Assembly: GCA_039807745.1 (NCBI GenBank)
Contig: JBDHRV010000082.1
Coordinates: 1 to 15,727, forward strand
DNA length: 15,727 nt
Reading direction: 5' to 3'
Source of the DNA: JAEUMW01 sp039807745
GTDB lineage: Bacteria; Pseudomonadota; Gammaproteobacteria; Burkholderiales; JAEUMW01
In this document: positions 5,967 to 12,922 of the stretch, one piece after another
Layout: every line of letters begins with the position of its first letter
Numbering within the stretch: the first letter of the stretch is position 1
Made by a program: the position numbers and the translations under genes
The notes under the pieces: model-generated
Seen by the model: only the letters and a program-made list of their open reading frames with translations
Told to the model about the DNA's origin: nothing
Databases searched by the model: none

Positions 5967-8198
5967 TCAATGCGCTTCGGCGGGGAACGCGCGGCGCCTG
6001 TCTGAAACGAGCGCAGGCAGCCGCGCCAGGAGGCCGCCGACCCCGCGCTCGTGGCGGCCCCAGGCGTGGAACGCGTCGAGGAACGCGAGCTGTCCGGCGG
6101 TCACCTGCTTGCGCTTCCAGGCGCCGGCCGCGTACTTGTTCGCCTCCACCATCGTCGGATAGATGTGGATCGTGCCGAGGATCTTGTTCAGCCCGATACC
6201 GTGCTTCATCGCGGTGATGTATTCGATGATGAGATCGCCCGCATGCTCGCCCGCGATGGTCACGCCCAGGATGCGATCGCTTCCGGGAGCAGTCAGCACT
6301 TTGACGACCCCCTCGGCCTCGCTATCGGCGATTGCGCGATCGAGCTCGTCGATGCCGTAGGTGGTCACCTCGTAGGGGATGTTCTTCTCGTTCGCCTCGG
6401 TCTCGTTCAGGCCGACGCGCGCCACCTCGGGCTCGGTGAAGGTCGCCCACGGAATCACGGAGAAGTCCGCCTTGTACTTCCTGAACGCGCCGAAGACCGC
6501 GTTGACGGACGCATACCAGGCGGTGTGGGCTGCCGTGTGGGTGAACTGATACGGACCCGCGACATCGCCGCACGCGTAGATGTTGGGGTAGACGGTCTGC
6601 ATGTACTCGTTCACCTCGACCGTGCGCTGCTTCGTGACCGGAATGCCGAGGTCTTCGAGTCCGTAGCCCTCGGTGTTCGCGACGCGCCCGACTGCGCACA
6701 GTAGCGTATCGAAGGGGATCCGGACCTCTCGCCCCGCGGTCTGCGCGATCAGGATCTTCTCGCCGTTCTCGATCGCGAACGCTTTCGCCTTGTGATCGAT
6801 GAGCACGTCGATGCCCTCGGCGCGGAAGCGCTTCGTCACCATCTCGGAGATCTCGGGGTCCTCCCGGATCATGAGGCGGGACAGCATCTCGACCTGCGTC
6901 ACCTTCGAGCCCAGGCGCGCGAAGCACTGAGCGAGCTCGCAGCCGATCGGGCCGCCGCCCAGCACCACGAGCCGCGGCGGTAGCTGGCGGAGGTTCCATA
7001 CCGTGTCCGATGTGAGGCAGCCGACCGCCTCGATGCCCGGGATCGGCGGCACGAACGGGCGCGCGCCTGCGGCGATCACGATCGACTTGGTCGCGAGCGT
7101 GCGCGTCTGCCCGTTTTGCAGTTGTACCTCGACCGTCCACGGCGAGGTGAGCTTTGCCTCGCCGGCCACGCACTCGACGCCCAGGTTCGTGTAGCGCGCG
7201 ACCGAATCGTGCGGCTCGACCTGCTCGACCACGCGCTGTACCCGCTCCATGATCTGCGCGAAGTCGAACTCGACGGAGGCCGATGCGATGCCGAACTCGC
7301 GGCAGCGCTTGACGTGCGAGAGAAACCTGGCGGAGCGGATCAGCGCCTTCGACGGCACGCAGCCGGTGTTGAGGCAATCGCCGCCCATGCGATGGCGCTC
7401 GACGAGCGTCACCTTCGCCTTCACCGCCGCGCCGATGTAGGCGGACACGAGGCCCGCGGACCCGGCACCGATCACGACCAGATTGCGGTCGAAGCGGGCG
7501 GGTCGCTGCCATTTCGCATACACCTTGCGGGCTTTGATGGTGCCCACGATCTTCTTCGCGATCAGGGGGAAGACGCCGAGCAGGACGAACGAGAGCAGCA
7601 GACCCGGCGACAGGATGCCCTTGAGCGAATCGATCTTTCCGAGCTGGGTGCCGGCGTTCACGTATGCCAGCGTGCCGAGCAGCATGCCGGCCTGGCTCAC
7701 CCAGTAGAACGTGCGGGTCTTGATCGGGGTGAGGCCCATCACGAGATTGATGACGAAGAACGGAAACGCCGGCACCAAGCGCAGCGTGAAGAGGTAGAAG
7801 CCGCCTTCGCGCTCGACGCCGCGGTTGATCGCCGCGAGCTTGTCGCCGAACTTCTTCTGGATCGCGTCGCGCAACAGGAAGCGGCTGGCGAGAAACGCGA
7901 GGGTTGCCCCGATCGACGACGCGAAGGAAACGATCACCGTGCCCCACAGCAGCCCGAAGATTGCGCCCGCCACCAACGTGAGAATGGCGGCGCCCGGCAG
8001 CGAGAGGCCGGTGACGCCGACATAGACCGCGAAGAAGATCGCGGCCGCCTGCAGCGGCGCGGCGTGAACGTATTCCATGATCGTCGCCTGCTGCGACTTG
8101 AAGTAGTCCAGGGTGAAGAAGCGTCCGAGATCGAAGGCGAAGAAGGCGACGATCGCGACGGCGAGCGTGATCAGCACGACCAGACGACTTCGGTTCAT
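5967..8198 (-). CDS. TVP38/TMEM64 membrane domain fused to MerA-like FAD disulfide reductase
   Basis: This is a 743-residue fusion. Residues 1-225 are a DedA/TVP38-type integral membrane domain with about five or six hydrophobic helices and the signature run LVPAFPFFVINLVMG (141-155). From 238 onward is a full pyridine nucleotide-disulfide oxidoreductase: GAGSAG (244-249) for FAD, a redox pair C275/C280 in GGDCLNTGCVPSK, GGGPIG (414-419) for NAD(P)H, ACGDVAG (542-548), then a dimerisation domain. The usual C-terminal HPxxxE reads YPTMVE (680-685), as in MerA-like relatives, and MerA's C-terminal vicinal cysteines are missing, so Hg(II) reduction is unlikely. A membrane-tethered thiol/disulfide or arsenical reductase is plausible. 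ATG at 8196-8198 follows GGAGGAACGGACA, the best ribosome site in the operon; a gap of 55 bases separates it from phnE. Confidence 0.92.
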   Translation of the reverse strand: MNRSRLVVLITLAVAIVAFFAFDLGRFFTLDYFKSQQATIMEYVHAAPLQAAAIFFAVYVGVTGLSLPGAAILTLVAGAIFGLLWGTVIVSFASSIGATLAFLASRFLLRDAIQKKFGDKLAAINRGVEREGGFYLFTLRLVPAFPFFVINLVMGLTPIKTRTFYWVSQAGMLLGTLAYVNAGTQLGKIDSLKGILSPGLLLSFVLLGVFPLIAKKIVGTIKARKVYAKWQRPARFDRNLVVIGAGSAGLVSAYIGAAVKAKVTLVERHRMGGDCLNTGCVPSKALIRSARFLSHVKRCREFGIASASVEFDFAQIMERVQRVVEQVEPHDSVARYTNLGVECVAGEAKLTSPWTVEVQLQNGQTRTLATKSIVIAAGARPFVPPIPGIEAVGCLTSDTVWNLRQLPPRLVVLGGGPIGCELAQCFARLGSKVTQVEMLSRLMIREDPEISEMVTKRFRAEGIDVLIDHKAKAFAIENGEKILIAQTAGREVRIPFDTLLCAVGRVANTEGYGLEDLGIPVTKQRTVEVNEYMQTVYPNIYACGDVAGPYQFTHTAAHTAWYASVNAVFGAFRKYKADFSVIPWATFTEPEVARVGLNETEANEKNIPYEVTTYGIDELDRAIADSEAEGVVKVLTAPGSDRILGVTIAGEHAGDLIIEYITAMKHGIGLNKILGTIHIYPTMVEANKYAAGAWKRKQVTAGQLAFLDAFHAWGRHERGVGGLLARLPALVSDRRRAFPAEAH

Positions 8199-8253
8199 TG
8201 TCCGTTCCTCCAGCCCCGCGCACCGTGCCCTGCTTCGACCTCGGCGCGGGACT

Positions 8254-9132
8254 TCACCGCGCGGGCGGATCGAGGACGTCGTGACGCACCTTCCGGCTCA
8301 CGGCGTCGAAGGCGACGACCAACAAGACAATCGCGATCAGTATCGTCGCGAGCCGTCCCCATTGAAACAGCGACACGGCTTCGGACACCAGGAGCCCGAG
8401 GCCACCAGCGCCGATCAGGCCGAGCACGGTCGAGTCCCGCACGTTGAACTCCCAGATGTAGAGGTGCACCGACAGCCAGCGCGGCAAGAGGGTGATGCGC
8501 AGCCCGTGGACCAGGGTCTGCAGCGGCGACAGCCCGAGCGCGACACCGGACTCGATCATGCGGGCATCGACGGACTCGATCGTTTCCGCGTACAGCTTGC
8601 CGTAGCTGCCGAACGAGTGCGCCGCGATCGCGAGGACCCCGGCCATCGGGCCGAGTCCGATGATGCCGACGATGATCAGCCCGAAGACGAGGGTGTGAAT
8701 CGCCCGCGACACATCGAGCAGGAATCGGGCGGTTGACGCCAAGGGGTGGGGCAGCTGCATGTTCCTCGCGCTGACGAGCCCGAAGGGCAGGGCAAGGGCG
8801 GCGGCGAGGAACGAGCCCAGCGTTGCAATCGTGAAGGTCGTCGCGACGGCGGCGGCCAACCCGCGCAGAAACCGCACCTCGGAAGTTCTCTGGTTCTCCA
8901 CCCGCAGCACGCGACCGTCCGCGGTCCGATACTCGAGCCGCTCGTTGCCGAACCACACGTCGACGAAGCTCGGTCGGGACAGTTCGTCGGCGGTGCGCTG
9001 CAGGTTCTGCCAGGGCCGGCGGCCGAAGGTGAGCTCGCCGCTTGCCACGAATTGCCATGTGATCCCGGCGAGCAGCGCAATGTATAGAAAGAGGTAGCAT
9101 CGCAGACGTCGTACAGCCAACCCGCGGTACAT
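8254..9132 (-). CDS. phnE: PhnE-type ABC transporter permease
   Basis: The 292-residue inner-membrane permease belongs to the phosphonate/phosphite (PhnE/PtxC) group. One helix at about 13-30 is followed by a long extracytoplasmic stretch (31-88), then four or five helices from about 93. The cytoplasmic EAA-type coupling loop is ESGVALGLSPLQTL (194-207), which would dock on an ATPase; the late GLIGAGGLGLL run (238-248) is characteristic of the family. It begins 3 bases after the phnD stop, with a weak ribosome site, so translational coupling is likely. No gene for the matching ATPase (PhnC) is found anywhere in the window. The compound transported is unknown: phosphonate, phosphite, phosphate or an arsenic oxyanion/organoarsenical are candidates, the last favoured by the neighbours. 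Confidence 0.88.
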   Translation of the reverse strand: MYRGLAVRRLRCYLFLYIALLAGITWQFVASGELTFGRRPWQNLQRTADELSRPSFVDVWFGNERLEYRTADGRVLRVENQRTSEVRFLRGLAAAVATTFTIATLGSFLAAALALPFGLVSARNMQLPHPLASTARFLLDVSRAIHTLVFGLIIVGIIGLGPMAGVLAIAAHSFGSYGKLYAETIESVDARMIESGVALGLSPLQTLVHGLRITLLPRWLSVHLYIWEFNVRDSTVLGLIGAGGLGLLVSEAVSLFQWGRLATILIAIVLLVVAFDAVSRKVRHDVLDPPAR

Positions 9133-9135
9133 CCG

Positions 9136-10011
9136 CTAGCGCCGTACCGGAGCAAGTTTGCCGGTCGCGAGTCCCGCCTCTCTGATCGGGGCGTAGGCGG
9201 CGTCGTCGCTCTTCACGAATCCGGTATAGCGCGCTGGCAGCAGATCCGGTCGCGCCCTCAATTCGCTGCCCACCCTTTCCAGGGCCTGCTGGACACGCTG
9301 CACCAGCGCCTGATCCTTCGCGAGCTCCGCACTCACGGCAAAGGCATCGTTCGGCAGCGGCGCCGAGGTCCAGATGATCTTGCTGTCTTCGGCTTTGATC
9401 AACCCATCGGCGATCATGGCGTTGCGGTTGCGGTTGTAGTCCGCACCCGCGTCGAGTTCGCCCCGCGTGACCTGGGTTTCGATCGCCTGGTGCTTGGTGT
9501 AGACGACCTTCGAGAAGAAGGTGTCGGGGTCGATGCCCATTTTCTGGAACTGATAGACCGGGATCAGATATCCCGAGGTGGAGCCCTTGTCGCCGAAGGC
9601 GAAGGTGCGTCCGCGCAGATCCTCGAGACGTTCGATCCCGGTCTTCGGGTTGGTCACGATGATCGCGTAATACTCGGGCTTGCCATCGTAGAGGTTGGTC
9701 GCGATCGCCTGCGCGCCGGACTGGTGATTCGCGAGCACGTATCCCCACGGACCCATCAGCGCGAGATCCGTCTCGCCGTTGGCGAGCGACTTCGCGAGCC
9801 CTTCCCAGGTATCGACCGTGCGCAACACCACCTTTCGCCCAAGCTCGGCGGCGAGATACTCCGCGAGCGGGCGATAGGTCGCGTCGTTCTTGTCCTTGTC
9901 CGGCTGGAAGAGGCCGACACCGAACTGCAGGGGCGGTTCTTCGCCATGGGCGGCAGTCAGGGTGAGCAGCGACGCACCGAGCACCAGCGCTCGCAGGATG
10001 CAACGAATCAT
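9136..10011 (-). CDS. phnD: PhnD-type periplasmic oxyanion-binding protein
   Basis: The 291-residue substrate-binding protein has a signal peptide (about 1-23, cleavage near AHG-EE) without a lipobox. The two-lobe PhnD fold is marked by the FGVGLFQPDKD start (30-40), ANGETDLALMGPWGYV (77-91) and FGDKGSTSGYLIP (139-151); the GSTSG loop supplies hydroxyl and amide groups to oxyanions in this family. The mature protein has no cysteine, so it cannot bind As(III) through thiols as AioX-like relatives are thought to do; a pentavalent oxyanion or phosphonate-like ligand fits better. The ATG at 10009-10011 follows GGAGGGCTTCTC, a strong ribosome site, 21 bases after the arsS stop. It is expected to feed the PhnE permease encoded next. 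Confidence 0.9.
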   Translation of the reverse strand: MIRCILRALVLGASLLTLTAAHGEEPPLQFGVGLFQPDKDKNDATYRPLAEYLAAELGRKVVLRTVDTWEGLAKSLANGETDLALMGPWGYVLANHQSGAQAIATNLYDGKPEYYAIIVTNPKTGIERLEDLRGRTFAFGDKGSTSGYLIPVYQFQKMGIDPDTFFSKVVYTKHQAIETQVTRGELDAGADYNRNRNAMIADGLIKAEDSKIIWTSAPLPNDAFAVSAELAKDQALVQRVQQALERVGSELRARPDLLPARYTGFVKSDDAAYAPIREAGLATGKLAPVRR

Positions 10012-10032
10012 GAGAAGCCCTCCAGCAATCGA

Positions 10033-11019
10033 TCAGGGCCGGGTCGGCAAGTCAGAGGCGCCGAGCGCGCCGCCGCAGCTCGAGCCCTGTCCCGCCGTGC
10101 AGCCGTAGCAGTGATCGGCGACCTCGATCGGCAGGCCTTCCATGTCGAGGCCGATGAGATCCGAGAGATGGCGCCGCCCATGACCGTTCACGCGCAGCGG
10201 CAGGCCGAGCATCTGGTTGAAGTCGCAGTCGTACACGTATCCCCGCCAGTCCACGGACAGAAGCGTGCGGCACATCACGGACTCGAGATTCTCGTCGCGG
10301 TGCGCGCTCTTCAGGAGCCGCATGTAGGACTCGAACTGACCCTTCGAGACGAGCGTGCTGCCGAAGCGCTGGATCGGCATATTGGCGAGCGTGAAGAGGC
10401 GGTTGAAGACGATCCCGTGGCGGTTGCCCAACTCGCGGCGGTAGGCGGCTTCGAGCCCTTCCTGGGGCGGCGGCAGCGCGGGTCCCTGCGGGTTGTACAC
10501 AAGATTGAGCGTGAGTCCGCTGTCCGGCCGACCGTAGCCCGCCGCGTTGAGTTTCCTGAGCGCGCGGATGCTCGCCTCGAACACGTGCTTGCCGCGCTGC
10601 CGGTCGACGTTCTCCTCGAGGTAGCACGGCAGGGACGCGATCACCTCGACGCGGCTTTGTGCGAGAAACTCGATCAGATCTTCCTGCCCGGGCTGTTCCG
10701 TAATGGTCAGGTTGCAGCGGTCCATTACGTGCACCCCGCGCGCGCGCGCCGCGGAGACCAGCCGCCGGAAATGAGGATTCAATTCGGGGGCGCCGCCCGT
10801 GATGTCGAGCGTCGGCACAGCCGAGACTTCCAGGTAGCGAATGACTTGTTCCACCGTCTCCGCGCCCATCTCTTCCTTGCGCTTCGGCCCCGCGTTGACG
10901 TGGCAGTGCACGCACTGCTGGTTGCAGCGATAGCCGACGTTCACCTGCAGCGTGGTCAAGGCCCTGCGATGCAGGCGGGGAAAGTCGGTAGCGGCAAGGC
11001 GGGGCAGGGTCGCGTGCAT
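10033..11019 (-). CDS. arsS: Arsenosugar biosynthesis radical SAM protein ArsS
   Basis: This is a 328-residue radical SAM enzyme. CNQQCVHC (32-39) is the CX3CX2C site for the SAM-binding 4Fe-4S cluster; TLDITGGAPELNP (70-82), MDRCNLT (99-105), ASLPCYLEENVDRQRG (128-143) and LNLVYNP (171-177) are hallmark ArsS runs. Extra cysteines (C250, C265, and C304/C307/C315 in HCYGCTAGQGSSCGGA) probably hold auxiliary clusters or a catalytic thiol. The family, many of whose members are selenoproteins, is proposed to transfer the 5'-deoxyadenosyl group of SAM to dimethylarsinous acid. All the C-terminal thiol positions here are TGC codons with no in-frame TGA, so this is a Cys form. ATG at 11017-11019 has AGGA five to six bases upstream. 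It leads the operon; the next upstream gene ends 100 bases away. Confidence 0.92.
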   Translation of the reverse strand: MHATLPRLAATDFPRLHRRALTTLQVNVGYRCNQQCVHCHVNAGPKRKEEMGAETVEQVIRYLEVSAVPTLDITGGAPELNPHFRRLVSAARARGVHVMDRCNLTITEQPGQEDLIEFLAQSRVEVIASLPCYLEENVDRQRGKHVFEASIRALRKLNAAGYGRPDSGLTLNLVYNPQGPALPPPQEGLEAAYRRELGNRHGIVFNRLFTLANMPIQRFGSTLVSKGQFESYMRLLKSAHRDENLESVMCRTLLSVDWRGYVYDCDFNQMLGLPLRVNGHGRRHLSDLIGLDMEGLPIEVADHCYGCTAGQGSSCGGALGASDLPTRP

Positions 11020-11057
11020 CGAAGTTCCTGGTGACGGGGTCGCCGTACTGGCCCCTG

Positions 11058-11072
11058 ATACGCAGGGCGTAT
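11058..11072. promoter_or_regulatory. Perfect inverted repeat upstream of arsS
   Basis: ATACGC-AGG-GCGTAT is a perfect 6-base inverted repeat with a 3-base centre, 38 bases before the arsS start codon in the 100-base gap after the AI-2E gene. It could be an operator for the operon or a small leader hairpin. No T-run follows it in either direction, so it is not an intrinsic terminator. A weaker GTTC/GAAC repeat sits at 11101-11111. No regulator gene is adjacent, and the binding protein is unknown. Confidence 0.3.
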
Positions 11073-11119
11073 GCGTTCGGATGCGACCGAGCGCGCCGAG
11101 GTTCCCCGAACGACCGCGA

Positions 11120-12220
11120 TCAGACGTTCGCGCCGGGGTCCGTGGGCTCGGGGATGGCGACGGCGGGCGGCTCGCTGGCCCAATCCCGGATCATCGTGAA
11201 GAATACGCCGACCACCGTCGCGCCGACGAAAAGCCCGAGTATGCCGCCCGTGGCGAGCCCACCCAGCACGCCGAGCAGTACCACGCTGATGGGAAGATTC
11301 GCGCCCCGGCTGATGATGGCCGGTCGAATGACGCTGTCGGCGTTCGCCACGACGATCAACGTCCACAGCAGCAGGAAGACGGCCCAGCCGGTCCGCCCCA
11401 CGTAGAAGAGCCATGCCGCGACGGCGAGCAATTCCAGATTGATCAGACCCAGGGGGATCAGCGCCAGGAACCCACCGGCCACACCGAGGAAAAGCCATCC
11501 CTGGACCCCGGTGAGCCAGAGTCCGAAGGTCGCGAGCAGGCCCTGCACGATGGCCGCGCCGAGAATGCCGTACACCACCGCGCGCATGGTGCTGCCCGCG
11601 GCCTGGAGCAGCTTCGGGCCGCGTGTCCCGCCTACCCGTTCGACGATCGCTGTCAGGTTGCGGACGAGCGGGGCGCCGTCCCGGTACAGGAAGAACGCCA
11701 CCAGCAGGCTTACGATGATCTGAAGAATGGTTTGCCCGACGTTCGCAAAGAGTCCGAGCAGCACTTCTCCGCCCTTGCCGATCCAGGGTCGCAGCGTCGC
11801 ACCCAGCGCCTGCGTGTCGTGGGCGAGCGCGTTCCACCTATTGGCCGCTGTTTCGCCGAACAACGGAAGCTGTGCGACCCAGGCGGGAGCGGGCGGCAGG
11901 CCGTTCGCGAACATGTCCTTGGCGGCCTCGACCAGGGGCGGCACCTCGTCCACCACCTTCACGCTCAAGAAGACGATCGGCACCAGGAGCAGCGCGGCGA
12001 AGAACAGGATCATGATGGCTGCCGCGGCGGTGGCACTGCCCTTCAGGCGTTGCCGCAGCCACTCGAAAACGCGCCACGTGGAGACCACGAGAATGACCGC
12101 ATAGAGAAACCCGGCTAGGAAGGGGCTCAGAAAATAGAGCGTGCCGATCGTGAGCAGCGCAACGAGCGCTATGCCGACGATCTGTTCGATGCGAAGTTTG
12201 CCGGTGTAAGGGGGGGTCAT
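11120..12220 (-). CDS. AI-2E family (YdiK/PerM-like) membrane transporter
   Basis: The chosen ATG (12218-12220) gives a 366-residue polytopic membrane protein starting MTPPYTGKLRIEQIVG; an ATG at 12293-12295 in the same frame would add 25 residues of non-hydrophobic, Arg-rich sequence and is less likely. The order fits the AI-2E/PerM/YdiK family: two N-terminal helices, a long amphipathic middle, then a hydrophobic C-terminal half containing FLALIPLGLINLELLAVA and a VVLLGVLGGLATGGILGLFVG run typical of the family. Family members are putative exporters or permeases of uncertain substrate; autoinducer-2 export was proposed for one member only. It lies upstream of and in the same direction as arsS, with a 100-base gap, so it could share a transcript, but nothing ties its function to the cluster. 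Confidence 0.88.
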   Translation of the reverse strand: MTPPYTGKLRIEQIVGIALVALLTIGTLYFLSPFLAGFLYAVILVVSTWRVFEWLRQRLKGSATAAAAIMILFFAALLLVPIVFLSVKVVDEVPPLVEAAKDMFANGLPPAPAWVAQLPLFGETAANRWNALAHDTQALGATLRPWIGKGGEVLLGLFANVGQTILQIIVSLLVAFFLYRDGAPLVRNLTAIVERVGGTRGPKLLQAAGSTMRAVVYGILGAAIVQGLLATFGLWLTGVQGWLFLGVAGGFLALIPLGLINLELLAVAAWLFYVGRTGWAVFLLLWTLIVVANADSVIRPAIISRGANLPISVVLLGVLGGLATGGILGLFVGATVVGVFFTMIRDWASEPPAVAIPEPTDPGANV

Positions 12221-12344
12221 GGTTCTCGCCAATGCTCGCAACAGGCCGGCGCGCGGTCGCCGGGACCCAGAACCATAGCAAAATGCCGGGGTCACGCGCC
12301 TTCAGGCAGTGAGACTTGCTCCTTGGGCTAAGGCTATGACTTGC

Positions 12345-12434
12345 TGGCGGAGAGGGTGGGATTCGAACCCACGATAGAGTTGCCCCTATTCCGGTTTTCG
12401 AGACCGGCCCATTCAACCGCTCTGGCACCTCTCC
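12345..12434 (-). tRNA. tRNA-Ser (anticodon CGA)
   Basis: The reverse complement folds as a 90-base class II tRNA. The acceptor strand is GGAGAGG pairing with CCTCTCC, followed by G and an encoded CCA. The D-arm region is GCCAGAGCGGTTGAATGG; the anticodon stem CCGGT/ACCGG encloses the loop CTCGAAA with anticodon CGA (reads UCG). It has the long variable arm expected of tRNA-Ser, and a T-arm GTGGG-TTCGAAT-CCCAC. No copy of its 3' end is seen elsewhere in the window, so no integration event at this tRNA is evident. Confidence 0.97.
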
Positions 12435-12444
12435 GTGGGCGCGA

Positions 12445-12450
12445 ATTCTA
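12445..12450 (-). promoter_or_regulatory. Candidate -10 box for the tRNA-Ser promoter
   Basis: On the minus strand TAGAAT sits ten bases before the mature 5' end of the tRNA. It is followed by the GC-rich run TCGCGCCC, which resembles the discriminator of stringently controlled stable-RNA promoters. No good -35 hexamer is visible at 16-18 bases upstream, so the call rests on the -10, position and discriminator only. Confidence 0.4.
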
Positions 12451-12564
12451 ACAGCGAATAGCGCGCGTGCGGTCGCCACTTTGACTCGCGCTCCTTGATC
12501 GCGGCGGCTGCTACCACACTCCAGCTCGACTATCTCACGATCGACACGCCCACATCCCACCGGC

Positions 12565-12897
12565 TCAGTACCAGATACGTGTCTCCGGCGCCGACCGCGG
12601 CGCAAGCTCGATCGCCACCACCCGGCTGCCGATCACGATGGCACGTCCTGGGTGCCGGTCGTTTCCCGTCTCGCTGTACTCGAAACCATAGACGCGCCGG
12701 ATCTTCAGGTGACCGTCGTCATCGCGCACCGCCGACAACGTTTCTATTGCCACGGTATCGTCGAGGAACAGGTATCCGTCCGCCTGGCAGGCCTTCCGGC
12801 TGGCGTCGACCGCGGCCTCGCGCGCCCGCAGACTGGCCCAGAGCGTCCATCCGCCCAGAGCCAGCAGCAGCACGGTGACGAGCTCCTGTGCGGACAC
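12565..12897 (-). CDS. DUF3301 small membrane-anchored protein
   Basis: The product has 110 residues from GTG at 12895-12897. A single hydrophobic helix (about residues 5-20, LVTVLLLALGGWTLWASL) is followed by a small soluble domain with LFLDDTVAIETL, KIRRVYGFEYSETGNDRH and a closing IVIGSRVVAIEL strand. This is the DUF3301 pattern, in which a conserved Cys (here in RKACQADG) precedes the LLDDTV motif. Its function is unknown. The start is uncertain: an in-frame GTG at 12915 would add six residues; the longer open frame upstream overlaps trpB2 in another frame and is an artefact. It starts 25 bases after the trpB2 stop, so the two are likely co-transcribed. Between it and the tRNA promoter (12451-12564) nothing else is seen. 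Confidence 0.82.
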   Translation of the reverse strand: MSAQELVTVLLLALGGWTLWASLRAREAAVDASRKACQADGYLFLDDTVAIETLSAVRDDDGHLKIRRVYGFEYSETGNDRHPGRAIVIGSRVVAIELAPRSAPETRIWY

Positions 12898-12922
12898 GCT
12901 TCGACCCGCCCGCACGCATCCG

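Noticed and set aside
5967..8198. Mercuric reductase
   Set aside because: The C-terminal vicinal cysteines needed for Hg(II) are missing and no mer genes are present.
6322..10003. Long minus-strand frames over the reductase fusion and over phnE/phnD, and antisense frames at 7116-8447 and 9490-11034
   Set aside because: All are low-complexity Arg/Ala/Gly-rich translations lying over genes with clear family motifs in another frame.
9136..10011. AioX-like arsenite sensor protein
   Set aside because: The mature protein has no cysteine and no two-component genes are nearby; a transporter-type binding protein beside phnE fits better.
10033..10140. Possible selenocysteine codon in arsS
   Set aside because: All cysteine positions in the C-terminal motif are TGC; the only in-frame TGA is the stop, it is far from the motif, and no SECIS-like hairpin follows it.
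12311..12434. tRNA-Ser as an integration site for a genomic island
   Set aside because: No second copy of the tRNA 3' end, no integrase and no change in base composition were seen; the GACTTGCT direct repeat at 12313 and 12338 is only 8 bases long, and the CCTT/AAGG hairpin at 12321-12333 has a 4-base stem.
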